DNA of 64,000 nucleotides from Chroococcidiopsis sp. CCMEE 29 (GTDB lineage Bacteria > Cyanobacteriota > Cyanobacteriia > Cyanobacteriales > Chroococcidiopsidaceae): contig NZ_CP083761.1 of assembly GCF_023558375.1 (NCBI RefSeq), positions 4,667,001-4,731,000 of the forward strand, given 5' to 3'. This document shows positions 19,451-27,824 of this stretch, one piece after another; the stretch's first letter is position 1; every line of letters begins with the position of its first letter. Under the pieces are notes generated by a model, which worked only from the letters and a program-made list of their open reading frames with translations, was not told the DNA's origin and ran no database searches. The position numbers and the translations under genes were made by a program.

Positions 19451-20869
19451 TTACTGGTTAATGAACCACCAAGGGTCAGGAACAGACCCAGTTTTAATCA
19501 AAAACGCTTTTTTCCGCATGAACCGTTTAAGTGCGGCGGAACCCATACGCGAGCTACCCATGCCAGAGAATTTAAAGGAGTTTTTCTCCCCTTCGTGGAT
19601 GAGCGCGGTTAAGCCTGCATCGTTGATACTGATGGCACCTGCATCCACCTGTTGGGCGACAGCGATCGCTTCTGCCTCTGTCCCAGCAAAAACAGCGGCA
19701 CTCAGCCCATAAATCGTATCATTTGCCAAATGAACCGCTTCCTCAACTGTAGAAAACGGCATCACGGGCATAATCGGTCCAAACGTCTCTTCGGTCATCA
19801 CCTGCATGGAATGGTTAACCCGAGTCAAAACTGTAGGACGACACCAGAAACCTCCATCTAATTCCTCAACTACGCCGCCGCAGCGAGCGATCGCACCCTT
19901 GGCAACTGCGTCTTGCAAATGGTCGTTAATAATAGCTGCCTGTTTTTCTGCAATGATGGGACCGATTTGACCGCTCTCAGTGGTGGGATAAGCTAGTTCA
20001 ATCCGCTGTGCCTTGGCTACCAGTTGTGCGACAAACGGTTCAAAGATTGACTCGGCAACGTAAATTCGTTCAATTGAGAGGCATGACTGTCCAGTGTTGA
20101 CGACTGAACCCCATAGGATGGCTGAGGTTGCTAATTCCAAATCGGCTGTTGCCAGGACGATCACCGGGTCTTTCCCACCTAACTCCAGAAAAGCAGGAAT
20201 GAAGCATCTAGCTGCTGCTTCTGCCACTTTTCGCCCCGTTGCTACACTCCCTGTGAAACAGACTAAATCAACATATTCGATCAGCGCCGCACCTGTTTCA
20301 CCCGCACCCTCTATGTATGTGAGGACATCTTGCAATTGGGGAACAGAAGCGATCGCTTTCATCAACGGCTGCACAAAACGAGGAGCAATTTCGCTGGGTT
20401 TGACAACGACAGCACATCCTGCTAGCAATGCCGGAATAGTATCAATCGTGGAGAGCAACAGCGGAAAATTCCACGGACTGATTACCCCAACTAATGGGTA
20501 AGGAACTGCTGTTTGTTGCAATTGGATAAAGGGAATTGCCGTCGCTGTTTCAGTCTCTGGCAGTAACTCTGGCGCTAATCGACACCAGCGATCAATGCTA
20601 GAGATAAACGAGTCGATCTCTAAGACGGAAACTGACCATCTTCCCGTATCCGTCACCAAAGCTTTGGTCAACTCATCACGCTGCAACAACAGAGCTTGCT
20701 TCCACTGCTGTAACGCCTCAATCCGTTTCTCCGCGCCTGCTTGCTGCCAATCAGCTTGAGCTTGCCGTAAGCGATTACACTCAGCAGCAATTCGATCTGG
20801 TGTCGACGGTGTAATCCAGTAATCAACTTTTCCAGTACGAGGATTGCGAACGCCAATCGATTCACCCAT
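19451..20869 (-). CDS. Aldehyde dehydrogenase
   Basis: 472 residues from ATG 20869. This is an NAD(P)-dependent oxidation of an aldehyde to an acid. Family motifs are ISPWNFPLLLS for cofactor binding, KPSE, CFTGSVATGRKV, the general base E229 in FLELGGKDPV, the catalytic C263 in VNTGQSCLSIERIYV, and EETFGPIMPV. The length is normal. Its ATG is three bases after the stop of the nitrilase-like gene, so the two are translated from one message and probably act on the same compound. The NTGQSCLS context, with Ser after the Cys, resembles dehydrogenases of hydrophobic or aromatic aldehydes. The substrate is unknown. Confidence 0.92.
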   Translation of the reverse strand: MGESIGVRNPRTGKVDYWITPSTPDRIAAECNRLRQAQADWQQAGAEKRIEALQQWKQALLLQRDELTKALVTDTGRWSVSVLEIDSFISSIDRWCRLAPELLPETETATAIPFIQLQQTAVPYPLVGVISPWNFPLLLSTIDTIPALLAGCAVVVKPSEIAPRFVQPLMKAIASVPQLQDVLTYIEGAGETGAALIEYVDLVCFTGSVATGRKVAEAAARCFIPAFLELGGKDPVIVLATADLELATSAILWGSVVNTGQSCLSIERIYVAESIFEPFVAQLVAKAQRIELAYPTTESGQIGPIIAEKQAAIINDHLQDAVAKGAIARCGGVVEELDGGFWCRPTVLTRVNHSMQVMTEETFGPIMPVMPFSTVEEAVHLANDTIYGLSAAVFAGTEAEAIAVAQQVDAGAISINDAGLTALIHEGEKNSFKFSGMGSSRMGSAALKRFMRKKAFLIKTGSVPDPWWFINQ

Positions 20870-20872
20870 CGC

Positions 20873-21904
20873 TCAAATCACCCCCAGCTTGGCTAAGCGC
20901 TCAATTGTTGCTTGCTGAGTTTGAATAAAGTGTTTGCGGTCTACCTCTCCATCCAGCATAGTATTAGCAGGGTAGAAGTGAGACTGGCGATAGCTGTCTG
21001 CGTATAGCTCGAATCGCTGTCGGGAGAGCAGATTGTTTAGCCCTGGTCGGCGGCGGTATTGTCGCAAAGCAGCCAAGTCAATTTCAGCGAAGGCTGCCAT
21101 GCTCTCTCCTGCACCTGTCTCCGCTAAAACCAGTCCTCGGTAGTCAATAATCTTGGAGCCACCATCGACTGAGGCAGCAGGGATCGGACTGTTGGCGATG
21201 CCTGCGGTATTGGCTGAGATTACGTATGCCATGTTTTCCACGGCACGAGTAATTTTGGCAGCTTCTTTGGGCGATCGCGCCTGTCCGTAAACTTCCGAGG
21301 TTGAGTGCAGAAAAATCTCCGCTCCTCGCATTGCCAAACACCGCGCCACTTCTGGATACAGAATCTCCTCCGATGCTAGTGCTGCTAGATTACCGATCGC
21401 AGTCTTGGCAACGGGAAAAACGCCGTCGAGTCCGTAGCAGTCAAGATATCGCTCCCAAACATCGTGAGGAGTGGGGGCAAACATAGAATTAAGCCGTCGA
21501 TATCGCAAAACGACTGAACCACTTGGATCGATGACGAAACAAGCTTGAAAATACAGTTTGGGAAAGTTGCGGTCGAGTTCATAAGCGTTCCCAGCCAGAA
21601 AGATGTTCTTCTCCTGAGCAATCTGACCCAGTGCCTCATACTCAGGACCAGCTATTTCTAGACAGGCTTTTTCCGCCCAGACTGTCAGCGACTCTGCTAG
21701 TGGAAAGCCTGTCAGGAAGTATTCAGGCAGTACAACTAAGCGACAGTCGGGTCCGATGAAAGCGATACTGGCAGCAATTTGTTGTGCCAATCGGTCAATG
21801 GTCTTTTGCATCAGCGATCGCGCTTCCTGGTGATCGCGTGCCTGGTTAACTGCATGGCACGTCACCTGAAGCGCTAAAGTCCTGAATGAGTCTGTGGCGA
21901 TCAC
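20873..21904 (-). CDS. Nitrilase-superfamily protein lacking catalytic Cys and Lys
   Basis: 343 residues from ATG 21904. The fold is clear: VVLPEYFLTGFP carries the expected catalytic Glu (E61), and ILYPEVARCLAMRGAEIFL matches the segment after the nucleophile. The nucleophile position, normally Cys in the GxxICxE motif, is S178 (GNLAALASEEI; the codon is TCG). The catalytic Lys position reads R137 (LRYRRLNS). Canonical members hydrolyse nitriles, amides or carbamoyl groups. This one either uses a different chemistry or is a non-enzymatic partner. It is the first gene of the three-gene operon with aldehyde dehydrogenase. The frame is intact, which argues against simple decay. Confidence 0.82.
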   Translation of the reverse strand: MIATDSFRTLALQVTCHAVNQARDHQEARSLMQKTIDRLAQQIAASIAFIGPDCRLVVLPEYFLTGFPLAESLTVWAEKACLEIAGPEYEALGQIAQEKNIFLAGNAYELDRNFPKLYFQACFVIDPSGSVVLRYRRLNSMFAPTPHDVWERYLDCYGLDGVFPVAKTAIGNLAALASEEILYPEVARCLAMRGAEIFLHSTSEVYGQARSPKEAAKITRAVENMAYVISANTAGIANSPIPAASVDGGSKIIDYRGLVLAETGAGESMAAFAEIDLAALRQYRRRPGLNNLLSRQRFELYADSYRQSHFYPANTMLDGEVDRKHFIQTQQATIERLAKLGVI

Positions 21905-21977
21905 TGCGATCCTCCCACTTTTGAAAATTAAAGATAGGGTTAGGTAGTGTTCTTCATTTTTGCTTCACGGCACAACA

Positions 21978-22070
21978 TATAGCAATCCTAAATAAGTAGT
22001 GAGATGTGGGATTGGCATTTTGCCTGTGCAGACCCGAAGCCTGCCCCACAAATCAAATCAGATTGCTATA
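21978..22070. repeat. Miniature inverted-repeat element, 93 bp
   Basis: Perfect 10-bp terminal inverted repeats TATAGCAATC (21978-21987) and GATTGCTATA (22061-22070). An inner pair TGTGGG (22005-22010) / CCCACA (22045-22050) flanks a GC-rich centre. There is no coding capacity. It sits between the divergent starts of the nitrilase-like operon (21904) and the DUF1838-type gene (22135), so it probably influences one of their promoters. Confidence 0.65.
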
Positions 22071-22134
22071 AAGTGAAAATATGCACTTCACTCAGCGAAG
22101 CAATGTATTCTTGCATATTGTAAGGAGAATACAA

Positions 22135-22938
22135 ATGGTTTATTCAAGTCAGCAGTTTAATGCTAAAGACTGGGTGAAGGTCCGTAGCTCACTAGATGGC
22201 ACACAAACATTTCTAACCTGGACAGGTTCAATTTACGCTTTTGTCCCTGGAGAGAAGCGAAAGCGCCTGTTTAAGATGGTAGGTATGAGTGTGAGTCGAT
22301 GTATTGGTAAGGAAGAGAGCTGGGATTTTACCTCCAGGGAACTGACTTACTACCTTGAACCAAGCACTGGTGAAATTTTGCAAAGATGGGAAAATTCCTG
22401 GACGGGAGAGGCACTCCCGGTGATGCATGTTGCCAATAGTCCAGTGCAGGGTCACTTTAAGGGAGAGTTTCCGGCGCAAGTAGAGGGCGACAGTACAACT
22501 TTCGTTTTTGACCTATTTCCTACTTACCCTAATCCCCTTGCTGAAGATCCAAAATTTGCGGATTACAGCCCTAATCCAACTTACCAGGCGGCCGAGTTAT
22601 TTAAACTAACCGTACCAACAGAAGATTTATTGAACTCCGAACTTCCCTCAGTTTCTAAACTAAATCTTAGCTGGGATCGGATTGGTCCTTGGTTGCCCTG
22701 GATGAAGATGGGCGATCGCCCCGGTCATCTCATCTACAGTGCTTACGGTAGCAAAGTGAATGGCTTCACCGATTTACCTCAATTGCTTCAAAACGAAATT
22801 AATACTCGAGTTCCTGTATATAAGAATGCGCCAGCATCCATAATAGACAAAGAAGACATGACATCTTGGACATATTTCAAACAACACTTTGAGGCTTATT
22901 TATCTGGCAATACCTTCCCGGTTCCAGAAGCAGATTGA
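22135..22938 (+). CDS. DUF1838-type protein
   Basis: 267 residues. ATG 22135 is chosen for the strong AAGGAG seven bases upstream. The frame could start at 22081, but that part is not family-like. The sequence VRSSLDGTQTFLTWTGSIYAFVPGEKRK with LFKMVGMSVSRCI is characteristic of DUF1838, a family of uncharacterised proteins found next to catabolic or ketone-modifying enzymes. No signal peptide, membrane span or known catalytic motif is seen. It stands divergent from the nitrilase-like/ALDH operon across a miniature element and may belong to the same pathway. Function unknown. Confidence 0.7.
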   Translation: MVYSSQQFNAKDWVKVRSSLDGTQTFLTWTGSIYAFVPGEKRKRLFKMVGMSVSRCIGKEESWDFTSRELTYYLEPSTGEILQRWENSWTGEALPVMHVANSPVQGHFKGEFPAQVEGDSTTFVFDLFPTYPNPLAEDPKFADYSPNPTYQAAELFKLTVPTEDLLNSELPSVSKLNLSWDRIGPWLPWMKMGDRPGHLIYSAYGSKVNGFTDLPQLLQNEINTRVPVYKNAPASIIDKEDMTSWTYFKQHFEAYLSGNTFPVPEAD

Positions 22939-23148
22939 AGATGCCCCGTCCCGATCAACTGTACGGACATTGCGATCGCGCTTTGAGCAAGAACCGAACT
23001 TGATCCAACTTGAACCTTTGATAAGTTATGGTCATAATCTGTATAGCCAAAATTGTGCCTCCTGGGTGCTGACTTGTACTTCTGCATAGCAAACCAGCGG
23101 CTCGATATCTTAGAGAAGATAACCCAAATCTTGAGAGGAGGCTGATGG

Positions 23149-24177
23149 ATGCCTGCAACCGACTTCAAAGACTACTACGCAATTTTAGGTGTCAGTAAGA
23201 CTGCCAGTAATGAAGAAATTAAAAAAGAATACCGCCGCCTTGCCCGGAAGTATCACCCTGACATGAACCCAGGCAACAAGCAAGCCGAGGCTCGCTTCAA
23301 GGAAGTTGGCGAAGCTTACGAAGTGTTGTCAGACCCCGAAAAACGCAAAAAATACGATCAATTTGGTCAGTATTGGAAACAAGCTGGACAAGGTTGGCCT
23401 TCAGGAGGCGGTGTTAATGTCGGTTTTGAAGATATTGAGTTTGGTAGATACAGCAGTTTTGATGAATTCATCAATGAATTACTAGGTCGCTTTGGTGGCC
23501 CTGGCGCTGCTCCTGGTTCTGGCACCCACACCAATACCCGGCAAAGCTATACTTACAGCACTTCCACTAAAAGACCCAGTGGATTTAGCGGCTTTGATGG
23601 TTTTGGCGATTCAACTGGCTTTGAGACTAGTACTAGAGCTGTCTCAGATAGAGAAGTTCCAATCAACCTCACCCTTGCCGAAGCTTTTCAAGGAGTTCAG
23701 AAACGCTTTAACCTGGGCAATGAAACAATTGAAGTCCGCATTCCTCCTGGCGCTAAACCTGGTACTCGCGTTCGCGTTCGCGGCAAAGGTAACGTCAATC
23801 CCTACACTCAGCAGCGGAGCGATTTGTATTTAAAGGTAGAAATTTTACCGCACTCGTTCTTCAAGTTCGAGGGAGATCATTTAGTTTGTGAAGTGCCGAT
23901 CGCACCAGATGAAGCAGTATTGGGAGCCTCAATTGAACTCCCCACGCCAGACGGAACAGTCAAAATGAATATTCCTGCCGGTATTCGTTCTGGTCAATCA
24001 CTACGTCTACGCGGTAAAGGATGGACTCAGCCGAAAGGTGGTCGCAGCGATCTATTAGTTAAAGTGGTGATTGTGGCACCGAAAGACTTAAGTTCAGTGG
24101 AGCGGGAGTACTACGAAAAGATCCGTGACAACCGCAGCTTTAATCCTCGCAGTCACTTGCAGCAGATCCGGTTATAA
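23149..24177 (+). CDS. DnaJ-family co-chaperone (no zinc finger)
   Basis: 342 residues from ATG 23149, preceded by GAGAGGAGG. The N-terminal J domain (6-72) has the HPD motif at residues 36-38, which stimulates the ATPase of DnaK. A Gly/Ser-rich linker (75-160) follows, then the two C-terminal beta domains ([18 protein letters not shown], then [21 protein letters not shown] and a second repeat from [15 protein letters not shown]). The Cys-rich zinc domain of type I DnaJ is missing, so it is a type II, CbpA-like Hsp40. It is a single gene, convergent with the peroxiredoxin-like gene 10 bases away. Confidence 0.93.
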   Translation: MPATDFKDYYAILGVSKTASNEEIKKEYRRLARKYHPDMNPGNKQAEARFKEVGEAYEVLSDPEKRKKYDQFGQYWKQAGQGWPSGGGVNVGFEDIEFGRYSSFDEFINELLGRFGGPGAAPGSGTHTNTRQSYTYSTSTKRPSGFSGFDGFGDSTGFETSTRAVSDREVPINLTLAEAFQGVQKRFNLGNETIEVRIPPGAKPGTRVRVRGKGNVNPYTQQRSDLYLKVEILPHSFFKFEGDHLVCEVPIAPDEAVLGASIELPTPDGTVKMNIPAGIRSGQSLRLRGKGWTQPKGGRSDLLVKVVIVAPKDLSSVEREYYEKIRDNRSFNPRSHLQQIRL

Positions 24178-24187
24178 GTTTTGGATT

Positions 24188-24727
24188 TCAAACGACTGCC
24201 TCTAGTAGCATCTCGACACTGGCATTGTTAGAAAGGAAGGAAAACAAATGTTTGTAGCGGAGTTTGCCCTGCTGGTCTAATACAAATTGTGCTGGCAGGG
24301 GTGCTCCCAGAGCTTGACCGACGTTATAAGCTTGGAAGACACCGCAGCTAGGGTCACTGAGTAATGGCATTTTTAAACCCAAATCATTAATAACGATTTG
24401 ACTCTGCCGTTCGTCGGTACTCGTAAGCATCAACACTTCTACGCCCAGACTGGTAAACTGCTCGTAGTTCTCATTTAGGGCTTTGATGTGAGGAAAACAT
24501 AGCGGACAGTATTGCTTTTCTGTGAAAATGCGAGTAAAAGCAAGTATTACTGGTTGTTTTCCTTTGTAATTCGATAGTCTAACTAGCTGACTGTTGGTAA
24601 TATCTGGCAAAGTAAAGTCTGGTGTCATTTCCCCCACTTTCAGATTATTGCTGGCTGGAATCGGGAAGAAATTGCGAAAAAATCGTTCGGTTAATAAGCC
24701 GCTAAAGTCAGTAGAAGTTAATACCAT
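24188..24727 (-). CDS. Peroxiredoxin-like thioredoxin-fold protein
   Basis: 179 residues from ATG 24727. The AhpC/TSA fold is shown by VGEMTPDFTLPDITNSQLVRL, then GKQPVILAFTRIFTEKQYCPLC and a C-terminal LPAQFVLDQQGKLRYKH. The usual peroxidatic PxxxTxxC motif is replaced by TEKQYCPLC, a CxxC-like pair, so thiol-disulphide reductase or atypical Prx chemistry is possible. It is downstream of the typical 2-Cys peroxiredoxin on the same strand, but a strong hairpin at 24802-24851 separates them, so separate transcripts are likely. Confidence 0.78.
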   Translation of the reverse strand: MVLTSTDFSGLLTERFFRNFFPIPASNNLKVGEMTPDFTLPDITNSQLVRLSNYKGKQPVILAFTRIFTEKQYCPLCFPHIKALNENYEQFTSLGVEVLMLTSTDERQSQIVINDLGLKMPLLSDPSCGVFQAYNVGQALGAPLPAQFVLDQQGKLRYKHLFSFLSNNASVEMLLEAVV

Positions 24728-24801
24728 TTTGCTTGATTGGTAGTAGAAAAAGTAATATATTTGAGATTTATTTTAATTCCACTTGAGTTAGGAATAAAAT
24801 T

Positions 24802-24851
24802 AAACCCCAACACTCGAAAATCAGCAATCTTCAGTAATTGTGTTGGGGTTT
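24802..24851 (-). terminator. Intrinsic terminator after the 2-Cys peroxiredoxin gene
   Basis: A perfect 12-bp stem, AAACCCCAACAC (24802-24813) with GTGTTGGGGTTT (24840-24851), has a 26-base loop. T-rich sequence lies on both outer sides. It lies 71 bases past the stop of the 24922-25533 gene and 75 bases before the start of the next minus-strand gene. Confidence 0.65.
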
Positions 24852-24921
24852 TAATTCATATTGATAACAATCCCAGTTAATAGCAGGATCTGTCATGAGA
24901 CAGATCCTAATTGCCTAAATT

Positions 24922-25533
24922 CTAGACAGATGCGAAGTAAACTTTCGACTTAACTGGGTCGGGTGTCATGGTCTTGTCACCAGGTTGCCAACCAGCAGGG
25001 CAAACTTCATCAGGATGTGCCTGGACGTACTGGATTGCTTTCAGTGTTCGTAGAGTTTCATCAACGCTCCGACCAAAGGACAGGTTGTTAATCGTCGAGT
25101 GCTGGATTACTCCTTCTTTGTCGATGATGAACAGCCCTCGCAAGGCAACCCCTGCTTCTGGATCGAGAACGTTATAGGCAGCGCTAATCTCTTTCTTGAT
25201 ATCGGAAACGAGGGGATAATTAAGGTCGCCAACACCGCCGGATTTACGATCTGTTTGAATCCAGGCTAAATGAGAGAACTCACTGTCAACAGAAACACCA
25301 AGTACTTCGGTGTTAGTTGCCTTGAATTCGTCAAAGCTATCGCTAAAGGCTGTGATCTCAGTTGGACAAACGAAGGTAAAGTCTAGCGGATAGAAGAACA
25401 GGATGACATACTTACCGCGATAGTCGGACAGTTTAATTGTCTTGAATTCCTGATCAATTACAGCCGTTGCAGTAAAGTCTGGAGCGGCTTGACCAACTCG
25501 GAGGCATCCTTCTGCTGCGTAAGTTAGGGGCAT
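24922..25533 (-). CDS. Typical 2-Cys peroxiredoxin
   Basis: 203 residues from ATG 25533, with AAGGAG upstream. It reduces hydrogen peroxide and alkyl hydroperoxides using thioredoxin. The peroxidatic C56 lies in [13 protein letters not shown] and the resolving C178 in [11 protein letters not shown] near the C-terminus, both canonical. The GGxG- and YF-type features linked to over-oxidation sensitivity are present in part ([14 protein letters not shown]-terminal VYFASV). It is divergent from the debranching enzyme gene at 25669, with 135 bases of shared promoter region. Confidence 0.95.
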   Translation of the reverse strand: MPLTYAAEGCLRVGQAAPDFTATAVIDQEFKTIKLSDYRGKYVILFFYPLDFTFVCPTEITAFSDSFDEFKATNTEVLGVSVDSEFSHLAWIQTDRKSGGVGDLNYPLVSDIKKEISAAYNVLDPEAGVALRGLFIIDKEGVIQHSTINNLSFGRSVDETLRTLKAIQYVQAHPDEVCPAGWQPGDKTMTPDPVKSKVYFASV

Positions 25534-25668
25534 TAAACCGATTCTCCTTTATGCGTCTACTGGTGGTGAACTACAGGCAAAGCTATATGGAACTTACCCG
25601 GATACGTAATGATTAGTTAATTACGAACTGTTACGACTATATCATACTCATAACGATTTTGAGTAGCA

Positions 25669-27708
25669 ATGGATAATCTAGATACAAGAGAATGGCTGCT
25701 GACCAATGGATTGGGTAGTTTCGCGAGTGGTACAGTTGCAGATGCCCGTACCCGCACCTATCATGGCTGGCTAATTGCTGCCTTAGTTCCACCTACTCAG
25801 CGCACACTCTTGCTTTCGCACCTGGATGCCAGTTTAGAAGTGGCGGGGCAAGTCGTCGCGTTAGGCACGAACTTTTGGGGTAGTGGTAAGGTTGATCCCA
25901 CTGGCTTCAAGCTGTTGCGTAGTTTTGAGTTAAATCCAGTTCCAACTTGGGTGTGGGGTGACAATAACTGGCAGCTTAGCCGACAATTGGTAATGCCCCA
26001 TTGTTGGGCAGGGGGAGCAGGGGGAGCAAGTAATTCCTCGTTTTGTAGTCGTACCCTAATTCAGTATCGATATGAAGGTTGTAGGGAAGCGATTCTGAAG
26101 TTACGACCAATGATTGGCGATCGCAATTTTCATCATCAGCAAAAAGCACAACCGGATTTGCAGTTTTCACAATTGGTAGGGCAACAGCACATCCGTTTGC
26201 AAGCAATTCGACCAGAGCAAGTAGGGACACCCTGGCAATTACGCTGGACGCAAGGTGAATATCAAGGAGATCCAGTTTGGTACTGGAATTATCACTTACT
26301 GGAGGAAACTAAACGAGGATTGGGCGATCGCGAAGACCTGTACAGCCCCGGCTACCTCACAATCAGTCTACAACCAGGAGCCGCCGTGACTGTAGAAGCA
26401 AAAGTCGGATGGCAAGACTCACATCTCCCCCTCAGTTCCTTAGAGTTTGAACAAGCTGTACAGGCAGAAGAGCAAAGGCTGTCCCATATTTTTAAACTAG
26501 GAAAGCAGGGGGAGCAGGGGGAGCAGGGGAGGAATCCAAAATCCAAATTGTGGCAGCAACTCCTACGGGCAGGCGATCAATTTATTGTCTATCGGCAGTC
26601 AATTGCCGGACCCACTGCGATCGCTGGTTATCCCTGGTTCAGTGATTGGGGGCGCGATACATTAATTGCTTTGCCTGGTTTGGCGCTAACAACACAGCGA
26701 TTTGACCTGGCAAAAGGGTTACTCCGGACATTTGGTCGTTATTGTCGTTATGGTCTAATTCCGAATACGTTTCCTGATAGTGGTGCTGAGCCGCTTTACA
26801 ACAGTATTGATGCGGCGCTTTGGTGGATTGAAACTCTAGGTCTTTATCTAGAAGCTACCCAGGATTGGAATTTCCTAGCGGAGCAATACCCTGTAGTGCA
26901 GCAAATCTACAAGGCTTTCACAACTGGCACTAAATACAACATTCAAGTTGATGCTGCTGATGAATTAGTTAGCTGGAATGACCCTGATGTGGCGCTAACT
27001 TGGATGGATGTGGTGATTGAGGGTCAGCCTATCACTCCACGTCGCGGTAAGCCAGTGGAAATCAATGCCTTATGGTACTCGGCTTTATGCTGGGCTAGCG
27101 ACTGGGCAGAACGCTTGAGTAGAGACAAAGTAGCTGATCCAGTGCGCTTAAGCAATCAGGCTCGACGTTATGCTCAGCAGGCAAAACAGGTAAGAGCCTC
27201 GCTACAAAAGTTCTGGAATCCCACTGTAGACTACTTATACGACTTGATTGAGCCAGGCGATCGCCCAAATGCCCAGATTCGACCAAATGGGATTTTGGCT
27301 CTGTCGCTGCATCACTGCGCGTTTCCTGCTTCACAAGGGCAGCGGGTACTCCAGTTGGCTAAGCATAGCCTGCTCACTCCCTATGGTCTGCGTAGTCTTG
27401 CTCCAGATGACTCTGAATACATCGGCAAATACGCAGGAAATCAGCAGCATCGCGATCGCTCCTATCACCAAGGCACTGTTTGGAGTTGGCTGATCGGTCC
27501 ATTTATCCGTGCCTGGAAGCGCCTCTACGACTCGGAACCAGTTCCGTTTGATTCGCAACCTCTGCTCGAACATTTTGAGCAGCAAGTCTGCCTTGGCTCG
27601 ATTTCTGAGATATTTGATGGGGATGCACCACATACCGCTCAGGGTGCGATCGCTCAAGCTTGGTCTGTTGCTGAATTAATTCGTCATTGGGACGACGTTA
27701 AACTTTAG
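25669..27708 (+). CDS. Glycogen debranching enzyme (amylo-alpha-1,6-glucosidase family)
   Basis: 679 residues from ATG 25669. The N-terminal domain reads REWLLTNGLGSFASGTVADARTRTYHGWLIA, typical of the bacterial GDE_N module. The C-terminal alpha/alpha barrel contains YPWFSDWGRDTLIALPGLAL, the TFPDSGAEPLYNS-type stretch, and a GTVWSWLIGPFI segment near the end, all typical of GDE_C (GH133-like). It removes alpha-1,6 branches from storage glucan. Two in-frame runs of the GGGGAGCAG repeat (26008-26028 and 26505-26531) insert Gly-rich or GEQGEQG residues, apparently into surface loops. Single gene. Confidence 0.9.
   Translation: MDNLDTREWLLTNGLGSFASGTVADARTRTYHGWLIAALVPPTQRTLLLSHLDASLEVAGQVVALGTNFWGSGKVDPTGFKLLRSFELNPVPTWVWGDNNWQLSRQLVMPHCWAGGAGGASNSSFCSRTLIQYRYEGCREAILKLRPMIGDRNFHHQQKAQPDLQFSQLVGQQHIRLQAIRPEQVGTPWQLRWTQGEYQGDPVWYWNYHLLEETKRGLGDREDLYSPGYLTISLQPGAAVTVEAKVGWQDSHLPLSSLEFEQAVQAEEQRLSHIFKLGKQGEQGEQGRNPKSKLWQQLLRAGDQFIVYRQSIAGPTAIAGYPWFSDWGRDTLIALPGLALTTQRFDLAKGLLRTFGRYCRYGLIPNTFPDSGAEPLYNSIDAALWWIETLGLYLEATQDWNFLAEQYPVVQQIYKAFTTGTKYNIQVDAADELVSWNDPDVALTWMDVVIEGQPITPRRGKPVEINALWYSALCWASDWAERLSRDKVADPVRLSNQARRYAQQAKQVRASLQKFWNPTVDYLYDLIEPGDRPNAQIRPNGILALSLHHCAFPASQGQRVLQLAKHSLLTPYGLRSLAPDDSEYIGKYAGNQQHRDRSYHQGTVWSWLIGPFIRAWKRLYDSEPVPFDSQPLLEHFEQQVCLGSISEIFDGDAPHTAQGAIAQAWSVAELIRHWDDVKL
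26008..26028 (+). repeat. GGGGGAGCA tandem run inside the debranching enzyme gene
   Basis: Two and a half copies of a GGGGGAGCA unit, in frame, encoding an AGGAGGA loop. The same unit appears at 26505-26531 and between genes near 32240-32271 and 37005-37031. Confidence 0.6.
26505..26531 (+). repeat. Second GGGGGAGCA tandem run inside the same gene
   Basis: Three copies of the nine-base unit, in frame, encoding KQGEQGEQGR. Its length is a multiple of three, so the gene stays open. It probably lies between the N-terminal and catalytic domains. Confidence 0.6.
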
Positions 27709-27824
27709 ACTTGCGATATTTTCCTTTGACAGACACACCTGAGCATCCAGGACTTGCTAAAGAAATTTATTTACAAAGTCAATAGAGTTGTTACGATATT
27801 TTTAAAGATTTTTGTTTAAAAAGT

